Part shown: piece after piece, positions 50,134 to 59,674 of the stretch
Layout: each line of letters opens with the position of its first letter
Numbering within the stretch: the first letter of the stretch is position 1
Assembly: GCA_035621215.1 (NCBI GenBank)
Contig: CP141729.1
Coordinates: 2,192,944 to 2,256,943, forward strand
Direction: 5' to 3'
Length of the DNA stretch: 64,000 nt
From: Oscillospiraceae bacterium MB08-C2-2
Lineage (GTDB): Bacteria > Bacillota > Clostridia > Oscillospirales > Ruminococcaceae
The notes under the pieces: generated by a model
Told to the model about the DNA's origin: nothing
Database searches by the model: none
Seen by the model: the letters and a program-made list of their open reading frames with translations, nothing else
Program-made: the position numbers and the translations under genes

Positions 50134-50922
50134 TTATTCGGTGATATAATCCCGCATACGTTTTCTCATTTTGTTGATAGCAGCCGAATGGATTTGGCAG
50201 ACACGGGATTCGCTGACCCCCAGCACCTCGGCGATTTCTTTCAGTTTCAAGCGTTCGTAATAATAAAGGGAGATAACGGTTCTTTCCCGGTCGTTGAGGC
50301 TATCAACTGCCTCACCAAGCTGCTGGCGCAGCTCTTCTTCCATCAGGTTGCCCTCCGGGGATTCGGCGGAGGTGCTATCCTCCAGCCGGTCGCCGCCTAC
50401 AGAGGACATTCTCTGCCAGACTACATCTTCATAAGAAAGAAGGTTAAAATTATAGGTTTGTTCCAAAATACGGTCAATTTGCTCCACAGTGATGCCCATA
50501 TGGTGAGCCAGCTCATGATTGGTGGGCTGCCGCCCCATCTGGGAATAAAGGGTGTCTGTAGCTGCATCCAAATCCTTGGACATTTTGCGCAGCTTGCGGG
50601 GTATCCAATCCTGCGCCCGGATAAAATCAATGATCGAGCCCCGAACCTTGATGGAGGCAAAGGTTTCAAACTTAATGTTGCGGCCGGGGTCGTATTTTTC
50701 CACAGCGTCGATGAGAGCGATGATGCCTTGGTTCACCACATCATCCAGCTGGGCGTAATTTTTATAAATGCCTCGCATTTGGAGAGCAATCACCTTGACC
50801 AAATTGGAGTAATGCAAAACAATGTCGTTGCGCAGGCTGGTATCGCCTGTCTGCATAAACCGCTCCCACATTTCCAGGGTTACGCCTGTTTTTTCCTGCT
50901 CCACGGCGGTCTGTACAGCCAC
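50134..50922 (-). CDS. fliA: Flagellar sigma factor FliA/SigD (sigma-28)
   Basis: A 262-residue group 3 sigma factor with region 2 (YAQLDDVVNQGIIALIDAVEKYDPGRNIKFETFASIKVRGSIIDFIRAQDW), region 3 (TNHELAHHMGITVEQIDRIL) and region 4 (LNDRERTVISLYYYERLKLKEIAEVLGVSESRVCQIHSAA). It directs late flagellar and chemotaxis transcription. GTG 50922 follows AAGGAGTGG. It comes directly after flhA in order; flhF and flhG, which usually separate them, are absent. Confidence 0.96.
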   Translation of the reverse strand: MAVQTAVEQEKTGVTLEMWERFMQTGDTSLRNDIVLHYSNLVKVIALQMRGIYKNYAQLDDVVNQGIIALIDAVEKYDPGRNIKFETFASIKVRGSIIDFIRAQDWIPRKLRKMSKDLDAATDTLYSQMGRQPTNHELAHHMGITVEQIDRILEQTYNFNLLSYEDVVWQRMSSVGGDRLEDSTSAESPEGNLMEEELRQQLGEAVDSLNDRERTVISLYYYERLKLKEIAEVLGVSESRVCQIHSAAINKMRKRMRDYITE

Positions 50923-51136
50923 TGTCTTTCCACTCCTTTCGAGCTTTGCCCCTGCTTCGGGCGCAAGCCCTTTTATATTTTCACCTTTGTTCCCAATGGG
51001 TTCTCTTTTGCCATTGGCAGAAAACAGCCCTTTTCTGCTCTTCTATTCCCAGCCGGAAAGGGGAAGCTGGCGCCATTGGGCGCAAAAGCAATCGCTTTTA
51101 ATGAGCCTACGCCCGAAGAAAGGGGCGAAGCCCCCC
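50923..51136. other. Hairpin-rich gap where flhF-flhG are expected
   Basis: 214 bases within the operon: GGGCGCAAGCCC-type, CAGAAAA/TTTTCTG, AAAAGCAATCGCTTTT and AAAGGGGCGAAGCCCCCCTT stems in a row. No open frame. Compare the other hairpin tracts of this window. Confidence 0.55.
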
Positions 51137-53206
51137 TTAGATTTGCACGTTGGCAAGAGCCTGAATCTGCACATTGGGATCAATCTCGCTAAAGCTGAGA
51201 ACCACGATGTTGGGGTTGAACTGATCCAGCATCTTTTTCAGATAAATCCGCACCACCGGGGAGGTGAGCACAACCGGCACCGATACAATATCCTTGATGC
51301 GGTTAATATCATCCATCAGGTTGCTGACAATAGCCTGCACCTTTTCCGGTTCCAAGGCCATATAGGTGCCCTGCTCATTTTTCTTGATGCTGGAAAGAAT
51401 GGTCTGCTCCACATCCTGATCCACCGTGATCACCTTGAGCACATTGCCGTTGACATACTGGCGGGTAATGGTGCGCTTGAGGCGCTGGCGGACATATTCG
51501 GTGAGCAGGTCGGTATCCTTCACAGTCATGCCATAATCCCCGATGGTTTCCAAAATGGTTTCCATATCCCGGATGGAGACATTCTCCCGAAGAAGATTGC
51601 CCAGTACCTTTTGCAGGTCGGAAATCCCGATCACGCCGGGAATCACATCGGAAACAATAGCTGGGTTGGTCTTGGCGGTGTTTTCTAAAAGCTGATTCAC
51701 ATCCTGACGGCTGAGCAGCTCATGAGCATAGCGCCGGATCACCTCGGACATATGGGTGACAATAACCGAAAGAGGATCAATAACGGTATAGCCGTAAACC
51801 TCGGCGGCCTCCCGGGATTCCTCCAGAATCCACTTGCCGGGGATGCCGTAGGCGGGCTCCACCGTATCAATGCCCTCTACCTCGCCGGTGGTGCCGCCAG
51901 GGTCAAGAGCCAGATAGTAATCCACCAACACCTCACCCCGGCCCACTTCCTCACCCTTGAGCTTGATGACATACTGGTTGGGGTTGAGCAGGCCGTTATC
52001 CCGCAGGCGAACGGTGGGGATAACCACGCCATATTCAGAGGCGAACTGCTTGCGGAACATGACGATACGGTCGATAAAGCTTCCGCCGGAGCTTTCATCC
52101 ACCAGCGGCACAAGGGAATAGCCAAACTCCATTTCGATAGGGTCTACATTGAGAAGGCCATAGACATTGTCGATATTTTTGTAAAAGGCGGCCTCGTTAA
52201 AAATCTCCGAAAGTGGTTCTTCCCCTTCCAGAGGGGCTGCATCGGCGGCAGGCCCGGCCCCGGCCATAACCGGCTTGCGCTGGAGCATCAGCCCAAAACC
52301 CACCAGCATAGTGCCCAGTATAATAACCTGCGCCTTGGGGGAGCCGGGAATCAGCAGCATGGCTGTTATAACGCCGCCCGCAATCATCAGAACGTTGGGC
52401 TGAGCCAACAGCTGGCGGCTGACATCGATGTTCAGGTTGTTTTCGGCGGAAGAACGGGTCACCAGCATACCGGTGGCAACCGAAATCAGCAGGGAGGGTA
52501 TCTGCGAAACCAGCCCATCACCGATGGTGGCAACGGTATACACCTGCACCACTTCGCCGAAGCTCATATCCGAAGTGACCATACCGATGATAATACCGCC
52601 AATGAAATTGATTACTGTAATCACAATGGAGGCAATGGCATCCCCTTTAACGAACTTGGTGGCACCATCCATGGAGCCGTAAAAATCCGCCTCCCGCTGA
52701 ATCTTGGAGCGGCGGATTCTGGCCTGTGCTTCATCAATCAGGCCAGAGTTGAGGTCGGCGTCGATGGCCATCTGCTTACCGGGCATGGCATCCAAGGTGA
52801 AACGGGCGGAAACTTCTGCCACACGCTCGGCGCCCTTGGTGATAACCAAAAAGTTAACCAACACAATAATGGCAAAGATAATAAAACCCACCACGGCGTT
52901 GCCTTGAATAACAAAATCGCCAAAGGTTTTGATCACCTGCCCGGCACTGCCTCCTTTGGAAAGAATCAACCGGGAGGATGAAACGTTCAGCGCCAGCCGA
53001 ATCAGGGTGGTCAGGAGCATCATGGAGGGAAATACTGAAAACTCAAGGGTTTCTTTTATATACATGGTGATCAGCATAATCACCAGCGAAAGAGCAATGT
53101 TCAGCAGGAACATAAAGTCGAGAAAAAAAGGAGCCAAAGGAATAATGATCATCACAATGATCAATATGACAAAGATTGAGACCATGTTGTTAATAAAAAG
53201 CTTCAT
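51137..53206 (-). CDS. flhA: Flagellar export gate protein FlhA
   Basis: A 689-residue export protein: eight membrane segments in the first 330 residues, the conserved cytosolic loop VSARFTLDAMPGKQMAIDADLNSGLIDEAQARIRR, then a large cytosolic domain with LREPLGVDP-like sequence and DPNVQIQALANVQI at the end. It forms the nonameric gate of the flagellar type III export system. ATG 53206 overlaps the flhB stop by four bases. Confidence 0.97.
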   Translation of the reverse strand: MKLFINNMVSIFVILIIVMIIIPLAPFFLDFMFLLNIALSLVIMLITMYIKETLEFSVFPSMMLLTTLIRLALNVSSSRLILSKGGSAGQVIKTFGDFVIQGNAVVGFIIFAIIVLVNFLVITKGAERVAEVSARFTLDAMPGKQMAIDADLNSGLIDEAQARIRRSKIQREADFYGSMDGATKFVKGDAIASIVITVINFIGGIIIGMVTSDMSFGEVVQVYTVATIGDGLVSQIPSLLISVATGMLVTRSSAENNLNIDVSRQLLAQPNVLMIAGGVITAMLLIPGSPKAQVIILGTMLVGFGLMLQRKPVMAGAGPAADAAPLEGEEPLSEIFNEAAFYKNIDNVYGLLNVDPIEMEFGYSLVPLVDESSGGSFIDRIVMFRKQFASEYGVVIPTVRLRDNGLLNPNQYVIKLKGEEVGRGEVLVDYYLALDPGGTTGEVEGIDTVEPAYGIPGKWILEESREAAEVYGYTVIDPLSVIVTHMSEVIRRYAHELLSRQDVNQLLENTAKTNPAIVSDVIPGVIGISDLQKVLGNLLRENVSIRDMETILETIGDYGMTVKDTDLLTEYVRQRLKRTITRQYVNGNVLKVITVDQDVEQTILSSIKKNEQGTYMALEPEKVQAIVSNLMDDINRIKDIVSVPVVLTSPVVRIYLKKMLDQFNPNIVVLSFSEIDPNVQIQALANVQI

Positions 53207-54282
53207 CTTTTCACTGATTCCTTATCCTTCGAATTGTATAGCCAAGCCAGCAGCTCCGCTACCGCCTGAAAGAACTCTGCGGGGATCGTTTCATCCACCT
53301 CGGCCGATTCATAGAGCCCCCGGGCCAAGGGTTTATTTTCCACCGCCGGAATGTTGTATTTAGCTGCCTCCTCCACTATGCGCAGGGCCACAATATCCTG
53401 CCCTTTGGCCAGCACACGGGGGGCAATGTCGGTTTCAATGCTATATTTCAGCGCCACAGCAAAGTGGGTGGGGTTACGGACAATGACATCCGCCTCCTTG
53501 ACCTGCTGCATCATGCGCTTGTTTGCAAATTCACGCTGTTTTTCACGAATTTTCCCTTTAATCTGGGGATCACCTTCCATTTGCTTGTATTCCATTTTCA
53601 CTTCGTGCTTGGTCATCATAATGCCTTTTTCGTATTCCCACCGCTGGTAAAGATAATCCAGAACCGCAATGGCACCAAAGGCAATTGCTGCCGAAATCAC
53701 CATGGAAAGAATCTGCTGCCCGGTGTAGCTCATCCCCTGAAGCACTTCCCAATCCATCATGGCGGGCAAAATCTCGATAACCTGCTGTACACTTCCATAC
53801 AGGAGCCAAGCCAGAACCATGATCTTGATCAGGGATTTGAGCAGCTCCACCACCCCTTTGAGAGAAATCATCCGTTTGATGCCTTGCAAAGGGTTGAGCC
53901 GATCCATCTTAAACTTCATGGTCTCGCCGGAAAAAATAAACTTTGTCTGAGCGCCCACCGAAAGAACCGCCACCACCATAATCACCAGCATAGCCGGCAG
54001 CAGAGTGGTTCCAATGAGCAGCGCTACCTCCCGGCCCATCAGGCCCACCGTTTCAATATCCAGAAACTCCATCTCAGCGGCCCGGCGAATTTGCCGGATA
54101 TACTGATCCTGAAGCTGATCAAAAAAGGAGCCAAAAAAAGCCTTCATCATATAAAAGGAAATGAGAATGCCAACCACTGCGGGAATATCCTTGCTCATAA
54201 AGATATTACCCTTTTTGCGTTCGTCCTGCCGCTTTTTGGGGCTGGCTTTTTCGGTTTTTTCACCGCCCTCGTTGTTTGGCAC
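53203..54282 (-). CDS. flhB: Flagellar export switch protein FlhB
   Basis: A 359-residue export protein with a basic start (GGEKTEKASPKKRQDERKKGNI), four membrane segments and the autocleavage site NPTH in ADVIVRNPTHFAVALKY. It switches export from hook to filament substrates. GTG 54282 follows GGGGGGAGAAGG. Confidence 0.96.
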   Translation of the reverse strand: MPNNEGGEKTEKASPKKRQDERKKGNIFMSKDIPAVVGILISFYMMKAFFGSFFDQLQDQYIRQIRRAAEMEFLDIETVGLMGREVALLIGTTLLPAMLVIMVVAVLSVGAQTKFIFSGETMKFKMDRLNPLQGIKRMISLKGVVELLKSLIKIMVLAWLLYGSVQQVIEILPAMMDWEVLQGMSYTGQQILSMVISAAIAFGAIAVLDYLYQRWEYEKGIMMTKHEVKMEYKQMEGDPQIKGKIREKQREFANKRMMQQVKEADVIVRNPTHFAVALKYSIETDIAPRVLAKGQDIVALRIVEEAAKYNIPAVENKPLARGLYESAEVDETIPAEFFQAVAELLAWLYNSKDKESVKR

Positions 54283-54347
54283 CCTTCTCCCCCCTTTGTT
54301 TTACCGATTCAGTCGTGTTTCTCCCAAGGGGTCAAAAGCAAAGGACC

Positions 54348-55115
54348 TTATGCCAGATAGCCCCATGCCAGCTGAATTTTCTCCATACAGACAGCCATCA
54401 TATTTTCAATAAAAGCGCTGAAAGCGGGAACCAAGAAAATCATAGAATAAAAGCCCACCAGCAGCTTGAGCTGGATGTTGACTACAAACACGTTGATCTG
54501 CGGCACAACCCGCATCATAATGCCCACTGCCATGGTCACAATGACCTCCAGCACCACCATGGGCATGCAAAGCTGAATGGCAAAAAGCAGCACCGTGGAA
54601 AGCAGCTCCGCCAGATACTGCCCCACCTCCCAATTGATGCCGGTGATGCCGATGGGAATAACCCGAAAAGTCAGGGCTGTCATGTGAATTAAGGTCAGGT
54701 GACTGTTGCTGGTAAAAAAGCCAAGGATAAACAGGATGTTCAGCATCGTGGCGCTGAGAGAAACCGAGCTGTTGCTGCTGGGGTCAAACACCTTGGACAT
54801 GGATACACCAATCTGCATATCCAGAATTTCGCCGCCCACAATCAGCACCGAAAGGAACATCCGCAGCACAAAGCCGGCAAGCAGTCCCACAGCCAATTCC
54901 TTGACCACCAGCAAAAAGAATTCCAGCAGGTTGGGGTCACCCAGATTGGGCATCGCCACCACATTTACCAGCAGCAACCCCAGAAAAAAACTGGCTCCCG
55001 CTGTAACCATGGTGGGAACATTGGTACGCCCGAAGATGGGGCTGAAAACAAACATCCCCAACATTCGGATGGTAATAAGCACAAACAGAAGAACCAGATC
55101 AAGATTGATATTCAC
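54348..55115 (-). CDS. fliR: Flagellar export protein FliR
   Basis: A 255-residue membrane protein with six hydrophobic segments; FVFSPIFGRTNVPTMV and GGEILDMQIGVSMSKVFDPSSNSSV are typical of FliR. It is part of the FliPQR export pore. It starts with GTG after AAGGGG, 12 bases from fliQ. Confidence 0.95.
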   Translation of the reverse strand: MNINLDLVLLFVLITIRMLGMFVFSPIFGRTNVPTMVTAGASFFLGLLLVNVVAMPNLGDPNLLEFFLLVVKELAVGLLAGFVLRMFLSVLIVGGEILDMQIGVSMSKVFDPSSNSSVSLSATMLNILFILGFFTSNSHLTLIHMTALTFRVIPIGITGINWEVGQYLAELLSTVLLFAIQLCMPMVVLEVIVTMAVGIMMRVVPQINVFVVNIQLKLLVGFYSMIFLVPAFSAFIENMMAVCMEKIQLAWGYLA

Positions 55116-55127
55116 ACCGATTCCCCT

Positions 55128-55400
55128 TTACATAGAGGAGGCAATTGCCTCGAATATACGCAAAGTAAGATCGTTCATCTGCTCCATCATCCAATTGGAA
55201 AGCAGCAGCAGCACCAGCCCGATTGCAACCAGCTTGGGGGCAAAGGTCAGGGTCTGCTCGTGAACCTGTGTGGCTGCCTGCAAAATGGAAATCACAAGCC
55301 CCACCAGCACACTCACAATCAGCACCGGGGCGCAGAGCTTGAGAGCTGTAAAAAGCACATCCCGGAATATTTCGGTTATAGCGGTGTTGGTCATATTCAA
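55128..55400 (-). CDS. fliQ: Flagellar export protein FliQ
   Basis: A 90-residue protein with two membrane segments, including VLVGLVISILQAATQVHEQTLTFAPKL, the FliQ signature. It belongs to the FliPQR pore. Start TTG 55400 has AAGGAG eight bases upstream; ATG 55394 is an alternative. Confidence 0.95.
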   Translation of the reverse strand: MNMTNTAITEIFRDVLFTALKLCAPVLIVSVLVGLVISILQAATQVHEQTLTFAPKLVAIGLVLLLLSNWMMEQMNDLTLRIFEAIASSM

Positions 55401-55430
55401 GGATCACTCTCCTTTATCGAAAGTAGCTGG

Positions 55431-56240
55431 TCAGGGGTTGTAGCTGGAAACAAGGGCCTTGATCAGAAGCCCCCACCCATCCACCGTGATAAACAGCAGC
55501 AGCTTAAAAGGCAAAGAGATGGAAACCGGCGGAAGCATAACCATACCCATGGACATCAGTGCACTGGAAACCACAATATCAATCACCAAAAAGGGTATGA
55601 AGAGAAGGAACCCGATAATAAAGGCCCGCTTGATCTCACTGGTAATAAAGGCTGGTATGACCACATCCATGCCATATTCCTCCACGGTGCCGGGGCGATC
55701 CCGGCCCGCCAGATTGAGGAACATGTTCATATCCTTGGTATCGGTTTGTTTAAGCATAAAATCACGCAGGGGGCCTTTGGCCGTATCCAGAAACTCCTGG
55801 GTGGTCAATTCCCCTGCATTGTAGGGCTGGAAGGCGGTTTCATTCACCTGGGAGATAACAGGGTTCATAATGAACAAAGTCAAAAACAACGCCAAGCCGA
55901 TCAGCACCTGATTGGGTGGGGTCTGCTGGAGACCCAAGGCGTTTCGCAGCAGCGAAAATACAATGATGATTCGGGTGAAGCAGGTCATCATAATCAGAAT
56001 GGAGGGCAGCAGAGTCAGCAAAGTCATCAGCAGGATGATTTTTACCGAATCGGAGCTTTTTCCATTGATGCTGACATTAATGCCCGGCTCCGCCTCCCCC
56101 ACCTGTTCGGGAACCTCCGGCGCCGTGGGAGCCTGAGGCTGGGTGGGGCCAACGGCCGCCAGCACACTGATGCCAAGCCCGCAAATCAGCAGGAGTGCCA
56201 CCAAAAGGGCAGCCAACCATTTTCCTTTGATTTTCTTCAT
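55431..56240 (-). CDS. fliP: Flagellar export protein FliP
   Basis: A 269-residue protein with a cleavable signal-like start and four membrane segments. Conserved stretches: ILIMMTCFTRIIIVFSLLRNALGLQQTPPNQVLIGLALFLT and FITSEIKRAFIIGFLLFIPFLVIDIVVSSALMSMGMVMLPP. Core of the export pore. ATG overlaps the fliO stop by one base. Confidence 0.97.
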   Translation of the reverse strand: MKKIKGKWLAALLVALLLICGLGISVLAAVGPTQPQAPTAPEVPEQVGEAEPGINVSINGKSSDSVKIILLMTLLTLLPSILIMMTCFTRIIIVFSLLRNALGLQQTPPNQVLIGLALFLTLFIMNPVISQVNETAFQPYNAGELTTQEFLDTAKGPLRDFMLKQTDTKDMNMFLNLAGRDRPGTVEEYGMDVVIPAFITSEIKRAFIIGFLLFIPFLVIDIVVSSALMSMGMVMLPPVSISLPFKLLLFITVDGWGLLIKALVSSYNP

Positions 56241-56626
56241 TATGAGTCACCGTTATCTTTGGAATTTCGCCCTTTACCCGTAAAGCCTGCCTTGCTAAGA
56301 AGCTCACGGAAGCTTTCTCCATAAGGGAAGGCTCCCTGAGGCCCGGTAGGGGCATCGGGTGTAAAATCCTCCAGCCGGGTGATCAGCTGCATATTCTTAT
56401 CACTAATCCCCAACAGGTAATAGCTTCCTTGAATTTCCACAATCATCAAGCTGGAGCCCGGCGCAAGACCGGCCTGATCCACAACCTTTATATAGTGGCC
56501 GCCGGAAACCCGCCCAATACGCTTTGCATACCAGCGGCTGGCATAATAGGTGGCCACCAGCAACAGCACAATCAAAATACCCGAGCCCAGCAGGGCCAGT
56601 ATATCGGTTAAACCCAAGGCGTTCAT
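56240..56626 (-). CDS. fliO: Flagellar biosynthesis protein FliO/FliZ
   Basis: A 128-residue protein with one N-terminal membrane segment (ILALLGSGILIVLLLVATYYASRW) and a small basic domain (IKVVDQAGLAPGSSLMIVEIQGSYYLLGISDKNMQLI), typical of FliO, the assembly chaperone of the FliPQR pore. AAGGAG lies very near the ATG. Confidence 0.9.
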   Translation of the reverse strand: MNALGLTDILALLGSGILIVLLLVATYYASRWYAKRIGRVSGGHYIKVVDQAGLAPGSSLMIVEIQGSYYLLGISDKNMQLITRLEDFTPDAPTGPQGAFPYGESFRELLSKAGFTGKGRNSKDNGDS

Positions 56627-56704
56627 TCTCCTTTAATGGATACAGAGCATCTCCGCCAGAGCGGAAGCAGCCCTGCCAAAAAACCGCAGCAGAGCCAAAG
56701 GGAC

Positions 56705-57064
56705 TCAGCCCAATACCGCTTTCATAGTCTTGGCAATCCGATCGGGCTTAAAGGGCTTCACAATGAAATCCAAAGCGCCCAGCTTAATAGCCTCCACAAC
56801 CATGGATTCCTGACCCATTGCAGAGCACATAACGACCTTGGCAGCGGGATTCATCTCCTTAATGGCTTTCAGCGCACCAATTCCATCCAGATTGGGCATG
56901 GTTACATCCAGCATAACAAGATCGGGATTCAGCTGCTGAAATTTTTCCACCGCAATGGCGCCGTCCGCAGCCTCCTCTACATCGGTATAGCCCAGCTTAT
57001 TAAGGGTATCCTTGATCATCATTCTCATAAAAGCAGCATCATCAACCACTAATATTTTACTCAT
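56705..57064 (-). CDS. cheY: Chemotaxis response regulator CheY
   Basis: A 119-residue receiver domain: acidic pair in ILVVDDAAFMR, phospho-acceptor Asp in LVMLDVTMPNLDG, and Lys in FIVKPFKP. CheY-P binds the switch proteins FliM and FliY encoded just upstream. It lies within the flagellar operon between fliY and fliO. Confidence 0.96.
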   Translation of the reverse strand: MSKILVVDDAAFMRMMIKDTLNKLGYTDVEEAADGAIAVEKFQQLNPDLVMLDVTMPNLDGIGALKAIKEMNPAAKVVMCSAMGQESMVVEAIKLGALDFIVKPFKPDRIAKTMKAVLG

Positions 57065-57211
57065 AATCCTGCACCACCTAAAAATTATTTATTAACCCAC
57101 AGCCTTTTACCAAAAGCTGTCATCTATACTCAGCCACCCTGACTCCGGGCAGACCGACTATATGCTTTTAACTTATCTGGAACAGCGGCATTGCCGCACA
57201 AAAGCATGCTG

Positions 57212-58444
57212 CTACAGTATGCTGAGATCATCCCGGTTTTTGAGTATCTCTGTAATGCGAATGCTGAAATTATCATCCACCACAACCACATCACCACGGG
57301 CAATGAGCTGGCCGTTTACAATCACATCCACCTGCGAACCGGCCTGTTTATCCAACTCCACAATAGAGCCCTGCCCAAATTCCAGTATCTCCCGGATCTT
57401 GCGTCTGGTGCGGCCAAGCTCTACTGTGACCGTAACCGGAACATTCATAACCAAATCAAGATTGCTGCCGGCAATGTGATCGCCGCCATCCTTGAACTCG
57501 TTATAGGCATAGCTCTGCACCTTCATCTGGCTATCCTGAGCAGGCGGAGGATAAGCGCCATACGGCTGCTGGGGCGGATAACCCGGCTGTTGGGGATAAG
57601 GGGGGTAATAGGCCTGCTGGGGCGGATAGCCCGGAACCGGCGGGTAGCCGGGAGGCGGCATCATGGGCATCTCCTGCTGGATAGGCGGCATTGCAGGTGC
57701 AGGGGGGGCCTGAACCGGCGCCGGAGGTGCTTGCTGTGCCACCGGGGCGGCAGGGGCCTGTGGTGTGGGTGGTGCCTCTGTCACAACTGGTTGCGGAGCC
57801 GAATCTTCCACAGCCGCAGGTGCGGAATCAGAATCTTCGCCACTTTCAAAATTCAGAGAAACATCGATGATTTCTTTGGCCAGCTCCACCTGCATAATGC
57901 ACATGAATTCGCTTTCAATCAGCCCATCTACCGTTAGAGTAAAGGAAACAGTAATAACCGCTTCTTCTCCTTTAAAATAGGTGGCCTTCAGCTCCTCAAA
58001 CTCATTGATCTGCACCACAACCGGTGTGGAAATATTAATGTTGCGCCCCAAGAAGCAGGAAAGCACCGTTGCGGAGGAGCCCATCATCTGGTTCATCAGC
58101 TCACAGATGGCACTTTGAGCCATTTCATCCATTTCAAAGTCTTCGGGGATATCCATCTGCATCATACGGGCAAGAATCTTTTTAATATCATCGGCCCGCA
58201 GAACCAGAATATTGGAACCGGTAATCCCCTCAACATAGCGGATATCCACTGCAACTGCCGGCTCCAGTGAAGCAATCTCCAGTTCAGCTACCGGCAGGAT
58301 TCTCACCACCGGGGTTGTGATGCTCACCTTGCTATCCAACAGGGTTGAGGCGGCTGTAGAAGCCGAGCCCATGCTGATATTCATGATTTCACCGATGGTA
58401 TCAATCTCCAGGTTGGAGAACAGCGTATCATTGGCATTGCTCAT
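57212..58444 (-). CDS. fliY: Switch protein and CheY-P phosphatase FliY
   Basis: A 410-residue FliY: an N-terminal CheC-like phosphatase domain with two ExxN motifs (IGEIMNISMGSA, ICELMNQMMGSSA), a linker of about 85 residues very rich in Pro, Tyr and Gln (repeats such as PPGYPP, PQQPYG), and a C-terminal FliN/SpoA domain (VTVELGRTRRKIREILEFGQGSIVELDKQAGSQVDVIVNG). It forms part of the motor C-ring and dephosphorylates CheY-P. AGAGAGGTG precedes the ATG; it follows fliM. Confidence 0.96.
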   Translation of the reverse strand: MSNANDTLFSNLEIDTIGEIMNISMGSASTAASTLLDSKVSITTPVVRILPVAELEIASLEPAVAVDIRYVEGITGSNILVLRADDIKKILARMMQMDIPEDFEMDEMAQSAICELMNQMMGSSATVLSCFLGRNINISTPVVVQINEFEELKATYFKGEEAVITVSFTLTVDGLIESEFMCIMQVELAKEIIDVSLNFESGEDSDSAPAAVEDSAPQPVVTEAPPTPQAPAAPVAQQAPPAPVQAPPAPAMPPIQQEMPMMPPPGYPPVPGYPPQQAYYPPYPQQPGYPPQQPYGAYPPPAQDSQMKVQSYAYNEFKDGGDHIAGSNLDLVMNVPVTVTVELGRTRRKIREILEFGQGSIVELDKQAGSQVDVIVNGQLIARGDVVVVDDNFSIRITEILKNRDDLSIL

Positions 58445-58464
58445 TTATGTTCACACCTCTCTTA

Positions 58465-59454
58465 CTAAAGGACTTCTGCAATACGGATTGCCTTTTTACG
58501 GCGCTGCACTCCAATCGCACCTTTGAACCAGCAGGATTCTCCCACATACAAGCTCACCGGGGAACCGATGGGCTTGTTAAGCTGTAGGATATCCCCCACA
58601 TTCAAATACACCACATCGCCAAGGCTGACTTCCACCTCGCCGATAATCCCTCTCAGCTCCAGCTCGCTTTCGCTGAGATACTTCAGAACCAACGCCTGAC
58701 GCTCTTTATCGCTGGCGCTGTTGATGGTTTTGAGATTGCGCAGATACTGGGAATTGATCTTTTTAATCACATCCTCCAGACAGACTGCGGGAACGCATAT
58801 GGTAATGTTGCCCTGCGTTTCCTTAACCAGAATATCCAGCACAATGATCACAACGGTTTCATCCGGCGCAATGCCCTGCGCCAATCGGGAGTTGGTTTCG
58901 ATTTTCCGGTAACGGGTATCCAGCTCAAAGTAGCTGGCCCATGCATCGGACATTCTGGGAAAAACCCCCTTAAACACACTATCCATCAGCGAGATTTCGA
59001 TCTCGGTGAAATCCCGGCTAACGGTTAATCCATCTCCCGAGCCGCCCAGCAGCCTTTCGATAACAGCAAAGGTGGTGGCTCTGGAAATATCCATAATCAT
59101 AATGTTGTTTTCTTCCGGGCTGCCGGGGAAGATCATCTCTCCCATACCGAACATAACCGAATCGGGCATGGCGTTGCTGAACTCCGAATAACGCAGCTCC
59201 TCCACATTCACCAGCTCCACGTTTACGAATAACCGCAGTAGGCTGGTAAGATAGGTTGAAAGCTGACGGGAATAGTTTTCATAAACGCTGTTAACGATTT
59301 TGAGGTTTTCTTTGGTGAAGCGCTTGGGTGTTTTAAAATCGTATTCCTTAACCTTTTTAGCGGCAGGCTCATCGCCCACAGCGGTAATATCCACATCTCC
59401 CGATGTTAGCGAATTGAGCAAATCATCGATCTGGCTTTGTGACAGTACCTCCAC
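58465..59454 (-). CDS. fliM: Flagellar motor switch protein FliM
   Basis: A 329-residue FliM: N-terminal LSQSQIDDLLNSL (CheY-P-binding motif), a middle CheC-like domain with GGSGDG and YRKIETNSRLAQ, and a SpoA C-terminus (VYLNVGDILQLNKPIGSPVSLYVGESCWFKG). GTG 59454 follows GGGGGAAAG. fliL, which often precedes fliM, is absent; 220 bases without a gene, including a CCTGCCG/CGGCAGG stem at 59581-59599, separate it from motB. Confidence 0.96.
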   Translation of the reverse strand: MEVLSQSQIDDLLNSLTSGDVDITAVGDEPAAKKVKEYDFKTPKRFTKENLKIVNSVYENYSRQLSTYLTSLLRLFVNVELVNVEELRYSEFSNAMPDSVMFGMGEMIFPGSPEENNIMIMDISRATTFAVIERLLGGSGDGLTVSRDFTEIEISLMDSVFKGVFPRMSDAWASYFELDTRYRKIETNSRLAQGIAPDETVVIIVLDILVKETQGNITICVPAVCLEDVIKKINSQYLRNLKTINSASDKERQALVLKYLSESELELRGIIGEVEVSLGDVVYLNVGDILQLNKPIGSPVSLYVGESCWFKGAIGVQRRKKAIRIAEVL

Positions 59455-59674
59455 TAACTCTTTCCCCCTCGCCCCGTGTTTGTATGAGGGCTTCTATTTA
59501 TGCAGCCTTAAAAACCGAGGCCGCTTTCAATACCCTGCCCTCTGTCGGCACAAACGCCGAAAGAACTCCTGTGCCTTTTTCCTGCCGAAAAGCGGCAGGC
59601 ACCGCAAGGTAAAAATGGAAATTGCATTAAAGCGGATTATGACCTCATTATTGTATAGCGGTGGATTCTGAATG

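Noticed and set aside
54699-56324. Long plus-strand frames opposite the flagellar export genes
   Set aside because: His/Gln/Asn-rich shadow translations of fliO-fliR on the minus strand; no RBS and no domains.
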